From Saprospiraceae bacterium (GTDB taxonomy: Bacteria > Bacteroidota > Bacteroidia > Chitinophagales > Saprospiraceae): a stretch of 33,930 nucleotides of DNA. The notes below the pieces were generated by a model. That model ran no database searches, had not been told where the DNA came from, and saw only the letters and a program-made list of their open reading frames with translations. Below are positions 9,738-18,400 of the stretch, piece by piece; within the stretch, counting starts at the first letter, position 1; every line of letters starts with the position of its first letter. The position numbers were made by a program, and so were the translations under genes. Location: the NCBI GenBank assembly GCA_030728245.1, contig JANQZX010000001.1, positions 19,201 through 53,130 of the forward strand, read 5' to 3'.

Positions 9738-9745
9738 TATATTTG
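9738..9745 (+). promoter_or_regulatory. -7 promoter box for ilvC
   Basis: TATATTTG matches TAnnTTTG exactly, 24 nt before the ilvC ATG. It predicts a short leader of under 20 nt, which leaves no room for a classical branched-chain attenuator. Confidence 0.5.
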
Positions 9746-9769
9746 TGGGTACTAAAAAAGTAGAAGAAA

Positions 9770-10822
9770 ATGGCACAATTAAATTTTGGGGGATCCTTAG
9801 AAAACGTGGTAACACGAGAAGAATTCTCTTTAGAAAAAGCACAGGACATCCTTCAAGATGAAGTTATTGCGATAATTGGATATGGAGTTCAGGGTCCTGG
9901 ACAAGCATTAAACCTAAGAGATAATGGTTTTAATGTAATCGTTGGGCAAAGATATCCATCTCCTACATGGGACAAAGCTATTGCTGATGGATGGGTACCT
10001 GGAGAAACCTTGTTTTCCATTGACGAAGCAGCTGAAAGAGGAACAATCATTCAATATCTTCTATCTGATGCTGCCCAAATTGCAGCATGGCCACAGTTAA
10101 AAGCCAAATTAACACCTGGAAAAGCACTTTATTTTTCTCATGGATTTGGTATTACCTACAAAGAGAGGACTGGAATTATTCCTCCTGCTGATGTAGATGT
10201 AATTCTGGTTGCCCCAAAGGGAAGTGGAACGTCTTTAAGACGAATGTTTATTGCGGGTCGTGGATTAAATTCCAGCTACGCCATTTTCCAGGATGCTACA
10301 GGTAAAGCTTTCGAAAGAGTAGTGGCACTTGGTATTGGCATCGGTTCAGGGTATCTCTTTGAAACTACCTTTCAAAAGGAAGTTTACAGTGATTTAACTG
10401 GCGAAAGAGGTACTTTAATGGGCTGTATTCAAGGCATTTTTGCTGCACAGTATGAAGTGTTGAGAAGCAACGGACATAGCCCATCAGAAGCTTTTAATGA
10501 AACGGTGGAGGAATTAACTCAATCTTTGATGCCATTAGTAGCTGAAAATGGAATGGATTGGATGTATGCCAATTGCAGTACCACCGCTCAAAGAGGTGCT
10601 TTAGATTGGTGGAAAAAATTTCGTGATGCCGTTAAACCGGTATTTGAAGACCTTTATGCCAGTGTTTCTTCAGGAAATGAAGCCCAATTATCTATAGATT
10701 CAAACAGCCTACCTGATTATAGATCTAAATTGGAGGTTGAATTAAAAGAATTGAGAGATAGTGAAATGTGGCAAGCTGGTAAAACAGTAAGAAGCCTTCG
10801 CCCTGAAGCAGTAAAAGAATAA
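9770..10822 (+). CDS. ilvC: Ketol-acid reductoisomerase
   Basis: Second step of branched-chain amino acid synthesis: isomerises and reduces acetolactate or acetohydroxybutyrate with NAD(P)H and Mg2+. The nucleotide-binding loop GYGVQG is at 37-42. The second loop, GQRYPSPTW (59-67), has R61, S64 and T66 where class I enzymes bind the cofactor phosphate. H124 lies in FSHGFGI, and the metal-binding D208 and E212 lie in SDLTGERGTLMG. Its 350 residues match the short class I form. It has its own promoter box and ends in a strong terminator. The other ilv and leu genes (ilvB, ilvN, ilvD, leuA-D) are not in the window, so the pathway is split across the genome. Confidence 0.95.
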   Translation: MAQLNFGGSLENVVTREEFSLEKAQDILQDEVIAIIGYGVQGPGQALNLRDNGFNVIVGQRYPSPTWDKAIADGWVPGETLFSIDEAAERGTIIQYLLSDAAQIAAWPQLKAKLTPGKALYFSHGFGITYKERTGIIPPADVDVILVAPKGSGTSLRRMFIAGRGLNSSYAIFQDATGKAFERVVALGIGIGSGYLFETTFQKEVYSDLTGERGTLMGCIQGIFAAQYEVLRSNGHSPSEAFNETVEELTQSLMPLVAENGMDWMYANCSTTAQRGALDWWKKFRDAVKPVFEDLYASVSSGNEAQLSIDSNSLPDYRSKLEVELKELRDSEMWQAGKTVRSLRPEAVKE

Positions 10823-10840
10823 ATTTATCCAAATAATAAT

Positions 10841-10879
10841 AAAAAGAGGTATTTTCGGTTTTCGACTATACCTCTTTTT
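10841..10879 (+). terminator. Intrinsic terminator after ilvC
   Basis: Perfect 12-bp stem, AAAAAGAGGTAT (10841-10852) with ATACCTCTTTTT (10868-10879), around a 15-nt loop that can itself pair TCG with CGA. A T-run follows and an A-run precedes, so it can work on both strands. It ends only 15 nt before the ilvA ATG. Confidence 0.85.
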
Positions 10880-10881
10880 TT

Positions 10882-10893
10882 ATAACATGTTAT
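10882..10893. promoter_or_regulatory. Perfect 12-bp palindrome just before ilvA
   Basis: ATAACATGTTAT is its own reverse complement. It fills the gap between the terminator T-run and the ilvA ATG at 10895. It could be an operator or an RNA element; no regulator is known to me for it. Confidence 0.35.
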
Positions 10894-10894
10894 T

Positions 10895-12151
10895 ATGGTT
10901 GCAACATCGCAAAATACCCTGGAAGGAATATATGAGGCTGCTAAAAGGTTAGAAGGAATTGCTGATTTGACCCCATTACAGCTAAATGCTAATTTATCCG
11001 AACAATATCAATGTAATATTTTATTAAAACGTGAAGATCTTCAGGTAGTTAGATCCTACAAGATAAGAGGTGCCTATAATAAAATGTCAAGCCTCCCGAA
11101 AGAAATTCTGGATCAAGGCGTAGTTTGCGCCAGTGCAGGAAATCATGCCCAGGGCTTTGCTTTTGCTTGTCAAAAGCTAGGTGTCAAAGGAAAAATATAC
11201 ATGCCTTCAGTTACTCCACAACAAAAAGTAACTAAAGTTAAAAAATTTGGAAAAGATTGGGTGGAAATAGTACTGGTGGGCGATACTTTTGACGATGCCT
11301 TTCAAGAGGCTATGGTTTATTCGACCGAGACAGGAAAAGCATTTATTCATCCTTTTAATGATATTAAAATAATTGAAGGTCAAGGTACCGTTGCCTTAGA
11401 AATTTTAAATCAGTACCCTCATCATATCGATTATCTCATTGCACCAATTGGTGGTGGTGGATTAATGGCAGGTTGTGGTATTGTTTTTAGTGCGTTGAGT
11501 CCAAAAACATTGATAATAGGCGTTGAACCTGCCGGCGCACCAGCAATGTTTGAGTCAATAAAGCAAGATAAAATAGTAACGCTTAATCAAATAGACAGCT
11601 TTGTCGATGGTGCTGCTGTAAAAAAGGTAGGAGAGATAAATTTTCCTATCGTTAAAAAAACGATGTCCAAGGTACTACTGGTGGATGAAGGAAAAGTTTG
11701 TCATACCTTACTTCAATTATATAATGACGAAGGATTTGTGGTTGAACCCGCAGGTACCCTGTCCATAGCAGCATTAGATGATATAAAGGAGGAAATTAAA
11801 GGTAAAACTGTTGTATGCATTGTAAGTGGCAGCAATAACGATATAACCAGAACGGAGGAAATTAGAGAACGCGCGCTTCTTTATAATGGGTTAAAACACT
11901 ATTTTATTATTAGATTTCCTCAACGGGCGGGCGCCTTAAGGGAATTTCTTAACCATGTTTTAGGACCTAATGATGATATCACCCATTTTGAATATACCAA
12001 AAAAAATAATAGGGAGCTAGGTCCCGCTTTAGTTGGCATTCAGGTAAAATGTAAAGAAGATTACGATCTTTTATTGCAAAGGATGAATGAAAACGGGTTG
12101 CAGTTTCAATCTATGAATGAAAGTAAAATGTTGTATGAGTTATTAGTGTAG
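10895..12151 (+). CDS. ilvA: Threonine ammonia-lyase (threonine deaminase)
   Basis: PLP enzyme that turns threonine into 2-oxobutanoate, the entry to isoleucine synthesis. The PLP lysine is K56 in SYKIRGAYNK; the phosphate-binding glycine loop is in APIGGGGLMAG; the serine of VSGSNND closes the cofactor site. The C-terminal 80 residues (about 335-415, HYFIIRFPQRAGALREFLNHVL onward) form an ACT-like regulatory domain, so feedback control by isoleucine is expected. Its 418 residues fit the one-ACT-domain form. It follows ilvC in the isoleucine pathway, but a terminator lies between them and I see no clear promoter box in the remaining 15 nt. Its 3' end overlaps the convergent EVE gene by 9 nt. 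Confidence 0.93.
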   Translation: MVATSQNTLEGIYEAAKRLEGIADLTPLQLNANLSEQYQCNILLKREDLQVVRSYKIRGAYNKMSSLPKEILDQGVVCASAGNHAQGFAFACQKLGVKGKIYMPSVTPQQKVTKVKKFGKDWVEIVLVGDTFDDAFQEAMVYSTETGKAFIHPFNDIKIIEGQGTVALEILNQYPHHIDYLIAPIGGGGLMAGCGIVFSALSPKTLIIGVEPAGAPAMFESIKQDKIVTLNQIDSFVDGAAVKKVGEINFPIVKKTMSKVLLVDEGKVCHTLLQLYNDEGFVVEPAGTLSIAALDDIKEEIKGKTVVCIVSGSNNDITRTEEIRERALLYNGLKHYFIIRFPQRAGALREFLNHVLGPNDDITHFEYTKKNNRELGPALVGIQVKCKEDYDLLLQRMNENGLQFQSMNESKMLYELLV

Positions 12152-12559
12152 TTTAGTTTCAGATAACTGCATAATGATGTCAAACTGAGCATCAGTCACT
12201 GGCATAACACTCAAACGACTTTGTTTTATTAATCCAATATCCTGTAATTCAGGATGTTGTTTAATTTCCTTTAAACTTACTGCCCTATTTAATTTTTTAA
12301 CAGGAACGATATCAATAGCAGACCAATCGCCCTTTTCTGCTGTTGGATCAGGATAAGCAGTGTGTAAAACTTTGGCAATACCTACAATTTCCAATCCTTC
12401 ATTACTATGGTAGAAAAGAAGAATATCATCCCTCTCCATAGCTCGGAGAAAGTTTCTTGCACCGTAATTTCTTACACCATCCCACATAGATATTCCATCC
12501 TCCATTAAATTAGAAAAGCTAAAGACAAAGGGTTCAGATTTTATTAACCAAAAAGACAT
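12143..12559 (-). CDS. EVE domain protein
   Basis: Small protein (138 residues) made of one EVE domain, a PUA/YTH-like fold thought to bind modified bases in DNA or RNA; the human relative is THYN1. Family features visible are the opening FWLIKSEP, WDGVRNYGARNFLR, DDILLFYHSNEG and the closing RLSVMPVTDAQF. It is the last of three minus-strand genes, 10 nt after the DUF1611 gene, so it is probably co-transcribed with it. It has no modification or restriction genes as neighbours. The domain call is firm; the ligand is unknown. Confidence 0.88.
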   Translation of the reverse strand: MSFWLIKSEPFVFSFSNLMEDGISMWDGVRNYGARNFLRAMERDDILLFYHSNEGLEIVGIAKVLHTAYPDPTAEKGDWSAIDIVPVKKLNRAVSLKEIKQHPELQDIGLIKQSRLSVMPVTDAQFDIIMQLSETKLH

Positions 12560-12569
12560 TTATTTTAAA

Positions 12570-13619
12570 TTAAAGGGCTAAAAAAACAGGTAAGATAGCG
12601 TTAACACCTTCCTCGATAGGTAAAAGTACAGGAATTTTTAGTTTATCATAATATTCTTCTTGAAAAGCTTTTGCTTCCTCAGGCGAACAACCCTGAGTAT
12701 TTAATACTAAAGCGATTACTTTTGCCCCATAAGCATTGATCAACGCAATTTCAGATTCAACCGAGGGAATTTCTCCCCAGTGAGCATCATCATCGTAATA
12801 AACTCTTTTTGGGGGATGCACTAAAACGGCATATTTGGCTTTTCCTGAAACGAAAAATTCAGAACCACATGGTCCGCTTGGATTTCGTAAGGCAGATTGT
12901 CCCTCCAGGAAGATAAAATCAGGATTTTCCTTTAAATAACATTCAACAATAGCATTTTCCAATTCACCGGAAACAAAATCATTTAAGGTAGAATCAAAAA
13001 TAAATCCATATTCTCCCCCTTGCAGCCAACCGGTTTGACCGGTATAAATCATTTCTGCCTTTTTATTGTTTTTATTCAGTAGTTCCGTAAAAAATCGTGC
13101 TGAGGTCCTTTTACCTACTGCGCAATCAGTTCCAATAACTGCAATTACAGGACAATTTACCTGGTGGATTCGTCCAGTCCAAAAATGAAGATTATCTTTT
13201 GTTTTAGGTTTTCGAACATCTTTTAAATAGGCCTTGTTTTGCATTGCCAGTTCCACAAAATGCGGTTTATCAGATAAAAACTCATGTAAACCATTTACTA
13301 AGGATAATCCATTTTCTAAACATTCCAGAAGGATAACCTCTAAGTCTTTAGGAATAACACCGCCGTGAGTGGCTATTCCTATGATAGCTACCGTTGCCTC
13401 TGGAAATAATTGGATAGCTTCTTTGACAGACTCGATAATGGGGATATGTCGATGTGTGCCATCTAATTTTTCGCCAGCATCCGAACCATAATTTTTACTA
13501 TCCACCACGGCCAGTATTTCAAACCGTTGGGTTCCACGAATTAGCCCATGGGCCGTTTTGGCATCAAGCTTATCATAAGCATCCAACGTCAAAATAATGG
13601 CCTTTTCCTTATTTATCAT
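12570..13619 (-). CDS. DUF1611 (DgcN-like) P-loop protein
   Basis: Two-part DUF1611 protein of 349 residues. The N-terminal part (about 1-150) looks like a Rossmann-type fold (VAIIGIATHGGVIP). The C-terminal part has a P-loop-like GTDCAVGKRTSA at 163-174, a GQTGWLQGGEYGF block at 194-206 and FIFLEGQSALRNP. In some bacteria a DUF1611 protein, DgcN, acts with DgcA in D-glutamate breakdown, and other members sit beside dipeptide epimerases. Neither partner is here, so the substrate is open. It starts 4 nt after the regulator gene and is followed 10 nt later by the EVE gene, which suggests one transcript. The family call is firm. Confidence 0.85.
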   Translation of the reverse strand: MINKEKAIILTLDAYDKLDAKTAHGLIRGTQRFEILAVVDSKNYGSDAGEKLDGTHRHIPIIESVKEAIQLFPEATVAIIGIATHGGVIPKDLEVILLECLENGLSLVNGLHEFLSDKPHFVELAMQNKAYLKDVRKPKTKDNLHFWTGRIHQVNCPVIAVIGTDCAVGKRTSARFFTELLNKNNKKAEMIYTGQTGWLQGGEYGFIFDSTLNDFVSGELENAIVECYLKENPDFIFLEGQSALRNPSGPCGSEFFVSGKAKYAVLVHPPKRVYYDDDAHWGEIPSVESEIALINAYGAKVIALVLNTQGCSPEEAKAFQEEYYDKLKIPVLLPIEEGVNAILPVFLAL

Positions 13620-13623
13620 TTAT

Positions 13624-15339
13624 TTAATATTGTAATAAATTAAGTACTTCTAAATTTCCTGTAAAATCAGTATCTTCCTCTTTTAGAATAAGATATAAAT
13701 TAGACATTGAAAAACCTGTGTTTTTAGCAACAATATCAAGCTGAATACCTGGATTTTCAGCTAACAATCTTCTTGCCTTTTTTTCTTTTATTTTCTGAAT
13801 CAATTGGTTAGGAGTTAAATTAAAGTCAGACTCCAGTTTACGATAAAAAGATCTTTTTTTCATTTCTGAAAAAACTATTAAATCATCAACAGAAACATAA
13901 TTAAGATTCTCTAAAATAAACGCACCTAAACCATATATAAATTCATCCTTTTCGTCTTTAAAAATGATATTTTTTTGCAGATCCACCTTTTTGGCAGGTT
14001 TAAATCGAAGCAGGAATAAAGTGCCAACGATTAAAAACAGTATGGTTATTAACATGAATAATACTAAATTATTTGAATCTGCTTCTTCTTTAAAATCCTC
14101 TGAAAAATCTAAAGGATTAAATGAGATCAAACCATTTATACTGCCAAAATAAAAAATACCATTATGGGATAAATAAGAACGCTTATTAAATTCTAATCCC
14201 TGAAAAAAAACATTTATTCTTCCATTGAACTTATTGTACCGATACAAGCCCGCTGCAGTACTAATCCAGTAATATCCATTATTATCCTTTAGAACGGCAT
14301 AAGTTTCCAAATCAGGAAAAGTCTGATTTAAAATTATTTTTTCCGCTTTTTTATTTTCTGCAGAATAAATATAGACACCTTGTTTAGTAGCTACCCAAAA
14401 AATCTCTCCAAATTTCGATATTGAATTAGTTTCAATTGAGGGTAAATAGTTGGCCTTTGATATTAAGTTACCGTCAAAAGAATATATTCCATCTACAGAT
14501 GAAATGAATAATGTATCACCAATGATATGGGTATCATTTATTTTGATCTTTGTTTTATACTTCTCTGGCTGTTCAAAATCAAAAAGTCCTGAAGAGGCGA
14601 CCACCCATTTTTTACCTTTATAAAATTTTAAATTTAGTATAAGCCCATAATCAGGTACTTCCTTTTCAAAATTAAATTTTAGTAACTTTTTATTTACTAA
14701 AGAATAACGGAATATATCTCTTTGAGAGGTAAAATAAATATCTCTGGTAACACTATCAAATGTTAATCCCTCAGAAATTAAAATTTCAGAAAAAACTCTT
14801 TTCTCATTTCTGAAAATCCCTGAATAGGTACTCACGTACATGTTAGAATTGATCCACAAAATATTTCTTGTAGAAATTCCTTCGAGCAGGTTAACAAAAT
14901 TTTTCTTAATTTCTACCCTATAAAGTTTATTTCCAGAGGCAACCCAACTGATTCCTTTTTTGTCTTTAGCCAATGAAATTAAATTATTAGAATTAGCAGG
15001 TAGAAATTTCAACCAAACCTGATTTTTTTTCCAATCACTAATAAAAATCCCTTCTTTTTTTATAACATCACTAATATTAGTTAATTTCCCATTTCTTATG
15101 GCTAAAGCTCCTTTATTATAGTTTTTATCAATTTCCCAATACTTGCTACCGTCATATTGAAATAATCCTACGGAGGTTTCCAGAAAAATATTTCCCTTTG
15201 CATCATTTACCATTGACCTGACAGTAAAAGGAAGATAAATTACCTCGGAAAAGGTAGTATCCTGACCCTTCAAGGGTGAAAAAAAATGGTGACTTAAAAA
15301 AAAATAACAAAAAGAAATACCGAGTCCCTTAAAATTCAT
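13624..15339 (-). CDS. Membrane-bound sensor-regulator: periplasmic propeller, one membrane helix, AraC-type DNA-binding region
   Basis: Residues 1-25 look like a signal peptide. Residues 30-415 repeat short WD- or propeller-like units (GIFRNEK, GIYSFDG, GVYIYSAENK, GLYRYNK, GLISFNP), as in the sensor part of hybrid two-component systems. One hydrophobic helix spans 425-446. The cytoplasmic part (450-571) has no histidine kinase or receiver; it goes straight to a helix-turn-helix region (about 475-555) with AraC-like RSFYRKLESDFNLTPNQLIQ and a second helix pair ending in TGFSMSNLYLIL. The second pair matches the family less well. It should link a periplasmic signal to transcription in a single protein. 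It is first in the operon with DUF1611 and EVE, and divergent from the ThuA fusion gene; either could be its target. Confidence 0.72.
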   Translation of the reverse strand: MNFKGLGISFCYFFLSHHFFSPLKGQDTTFSEVIYLPFTVRSMVNDAKGNIFLETSVGLFQYDGSKYWEIDKNYNKGALAIRNGKLTNISDVIKKEGIFISDWKKNQVWLKFLPANSNNLISLAKDKKGISWVASGNKLYRVEIKKNFVNLLEGISTRNILWINSNMYVSTYSGIFRNEKRVFSEILISEGLTFDSVTRDIYFTSQRDIFRYSLVNKKLLKFNFEKEVPDYGLILNLKFYKGKKWVVASSGLFDFEQPEKYKTKIKINDTHIIGDTLFISSVDGIYSFDGNLISKANYLPSIETNSISKFGEIFWVATKQGVYIYSAENKKAEKIILNQTFPDLETYAVLKDNNGYYWISTAAGLYRYNKFNGRINVFFQGLEFNKRSYLSHNGIFYFGSINGLISFNPLDFSEDFKEEADSNNLVLFMLITILFLIVGTLFLLRFKPAKKVDLQKNIIFKDEKDEFIYGLGAFILENLNYVSVDDLIVFSEMKKRSFYRKLESDFNLTPNQLIQKIKEKKARRLLAENPGIQLDIVAKNTGFSMSNLYLILKEEDTDFTGNLEVLNLLQY

Positions 15340-15374
15340 TCAAGAAGTTTAAATACATCATCCAAAATCGACGG

Positions 15375-15382
15375 CAAAATTA
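15375..15382 (-). promoter_or_regulatory. Candidate -7 box for the regulator-DUF1611-EVE operon
   Basis: CAAAATTA on the plus strand reads TAATTTTG on the minus strand and fits TAnnTTTG. It is 36 nt before the regulator's start codon. No good -33 box was seen. Confidence 0.38.
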
Positions 15383-15475
15383 GGAAAGAAAAGTCAAAAG
15401 TTCCTTAATAACCAATATTTTCATGAAATATCATTAAATTACACCCGTTAACCCAATAAAATATTGAATTTTCAG

Positions 15476-18400
15476 ATGATGAACCTATTTTACCTTCTCA
15501 AAATACCATTTGTAGTATTAAGCATGCTACTTTTTGGTCAATTATCCTTTTTTTTCAACAATGAGCCACCCAAAATATTGGTTTTTTATAAGACCGCTGG
15601 GTTTGTGCACGAATCTATTCCTGATGGGATTGCTGCTGTTAAAAAATTAGGATTGGCAAATGGATTTACCGTTGATGTCACAAATGATGCAACTTTAATT
15701 TCCGAAGAAAACTTATCCAAATATGCAGCTGTAGTTTGGTTAAGCACTACTGGAGATGTTTTGAACCACTACCAGGAAGCTGATTTTGAAAGATATATAC
15801 AGGCAGGTGGCGGTTATGTAGGGATACATGCAGCTGCCGATACGGAATACGAATGGGGTTGGTATAACAGACTGGCTGGAGGTCAATTTTTAGACCATCC
15901 AGGTATAAATGATCCTCATCCAAATGTACAGAAAGGAAAAATTAATATAGCTGATAAAGCACACGCATCCACTAAATTCCTTCCTGAAACCTGGGAAAGA
16001 ACAGATGAATGGTATAGCTATAAAAAAATGAACCCTAAGGTAAATGTTTTGATGAACCTTGATGAATCAAGCTATTTAGGTGGTTTTAAAATGGGAAAAC
16101 ATCCCATTGCCTGGTATCACGAATTTGATGGTGGAAGGGCTTTCTACACGGCTGGTGGACATACTAAAGAGTCCTACACTGAAGATTTATTTTTAAAACA
16201 TGTACTTGCAGGCATTCAATATGCTATGGGTGAAAACAAGACCTTAGATTATAGCAAAGCTAAAACACAGAGAGTTCCTGAAGAAAATAGATTTGAAAAG
16301 AAAAACCTGGTTCAAGGTGGATTCACAGAGCCCACTGAAATGACTATTCTTCCAAATTTTGACATCCTTATTGCCCAAAGAAGGGGTGAAATTTTACTAT
16401 ATAAAAATGGAAGCGAAGAGGCTAAGGAAATAGTAAAATTAGATGTTTATTGGAAAACAGAAACGCCGGGTGTAAATGCCGAAGAAGGATTAATGGGTAT
16501 TCAGAAAGATCCTAATTTTGCTTCCAATGGTTTTGTATATGTATATTATGCTCCTTCCGGTGATAAAGCGGTAAATAGACTTTCCAGATTTACTTTCAAA
16601 AATGACCAATGGGATATGAGCTCTGAAAAAATCATTTTAGAGGTGAATTCTCAACGGAATATTTGTTGTCATACGGGTGGTTCTATTGCCTTTGATAAAA
16701 ATGGTTTATTGTATTTATCTACAGGTGATAATGCTACACCATTTAATCAACCTAAAGGCGGATTAGTTTTACGTGGTTTTGCTCCATTAGATGACAGACC
16801 AGGACTTGAGCAATACGATGCAAGAAGAAGCTCTGGAAATAGTAATGATTTAAGAGGTAAAATATTAAGGATTAAGGTAAATGCTGATGGCACTTATGAT
16901 ATTCCAGAAGGTAATTTATATGCTGTAGGTACCCCAAAAACAAGACCTGAAATTTATGTTCAAGGAAATAGAAATCCTTACAGAATTACGGTAGATCAAA
17001 AAAATGGTTATTTATATTGGGGAGAGGTTGGTCCGGATTCCAATGTGGATAGTTTAAAAACGAGAGGTCCAAGAGGTTACGACGAGGTAAATCAAGCACG
17101 CAAAGCGGGTAATTTTGGATGGCCATATTTTGTTGGAAATAATTATGCCTACTCTGAGTATAATTTTGATTCCGGTGAAACTGGTATCACATTTGACCCA
17201 AAGAATCCTGTGAATAATTCCAGAAATAATACCGGGATTACTCAATTACCTCCAGCACAACCAGCCTTCATTTGGTACCCTTATGATACTTCACCAGATT
17301 TTCCATCTGTAGGTACTGGAGGCCGAAATGCCATGGCAGGTCCTGTTTATTATAGCGATCTTTATCCTGAAGCAACCAGATATCCTTCTTATTATGATGG
17401 CAAATTTTTTGCTTATGAATGGATTAGAGGATGGATAAAAGCAGTTACAATGCTTCCAAATGGTGATTTTGATAAAATGGAACCATTCATGGGATCCACG
17501 AAATTTAATGCCCTGATTGACCTTGAAATTGGACCAGATGGTAGATTTTACGCGCTGGAATATGGTAATGGCTGGTTTTCAAAAAACATGGATGCTGCCC
17601 TTTCAAGAATTGATTACAACGCAGGGAACAGGTCACCCGTAGTTAAAAACATTAAGGTTGATAAAACATCCGGAGCCATTCCTTTCTCTGCCAAATTTTC
17701 TGTTACAGCGAGTGACCCTGAAAATGATAAGTTAACTTATACCTGGGATCTAGGCAATGGTCAGACCATAAATACCATGGTGCCTGAACTTTCTTATACA
17801 TTTAAAGAGATAGGCGATTACGACGTACATGTAAAAGTTAGTGACCCAAGTAACTTGTCTGCAAAAAGTGGATTAGTTTCTGTGTATGCTGGTAATATTG
17901 CGCCAGAGGTAAATATTGACATTATCAGTAATAAGACTTTTTATTTTCCAAAGAAGCCTGTAGATTATTCAGTATCAATTAATGATGCGGACGACAAAAA
18001 AGCCATTAAAAATATTGCTTCTTTATATGTTTCCGCTGATTATATCTCTGGTTTGGATCAAGCCGAGGCCTCAAAAGGTCATTTAATTGTTGCCGATGCG
18101 ATTATTGGAAAAAGTATTGTCAATTCATCTACTTGTATCACTTGTCATAAAGCAGACGAACCTTCTATAGGTCCTTCATTCACCGATGTGGCAAAAAAAT
18201 ACAGAAGACAGCCAAATGTAACTACCTATTTGTTAAATAAGATACAAAAAGGTGGTTCAGGTGTTTGGGGAGAAACCGTCATGCCAGCAAATACTGAATT
18301 AAAAAATGACGATGCTACTAAAATTATTTCCTATATCATGTCTTTGGGGCAAAAAGAAGCACCAAAACCATCTTTACCAGCCAAAGGGATTGTAGCAGAT

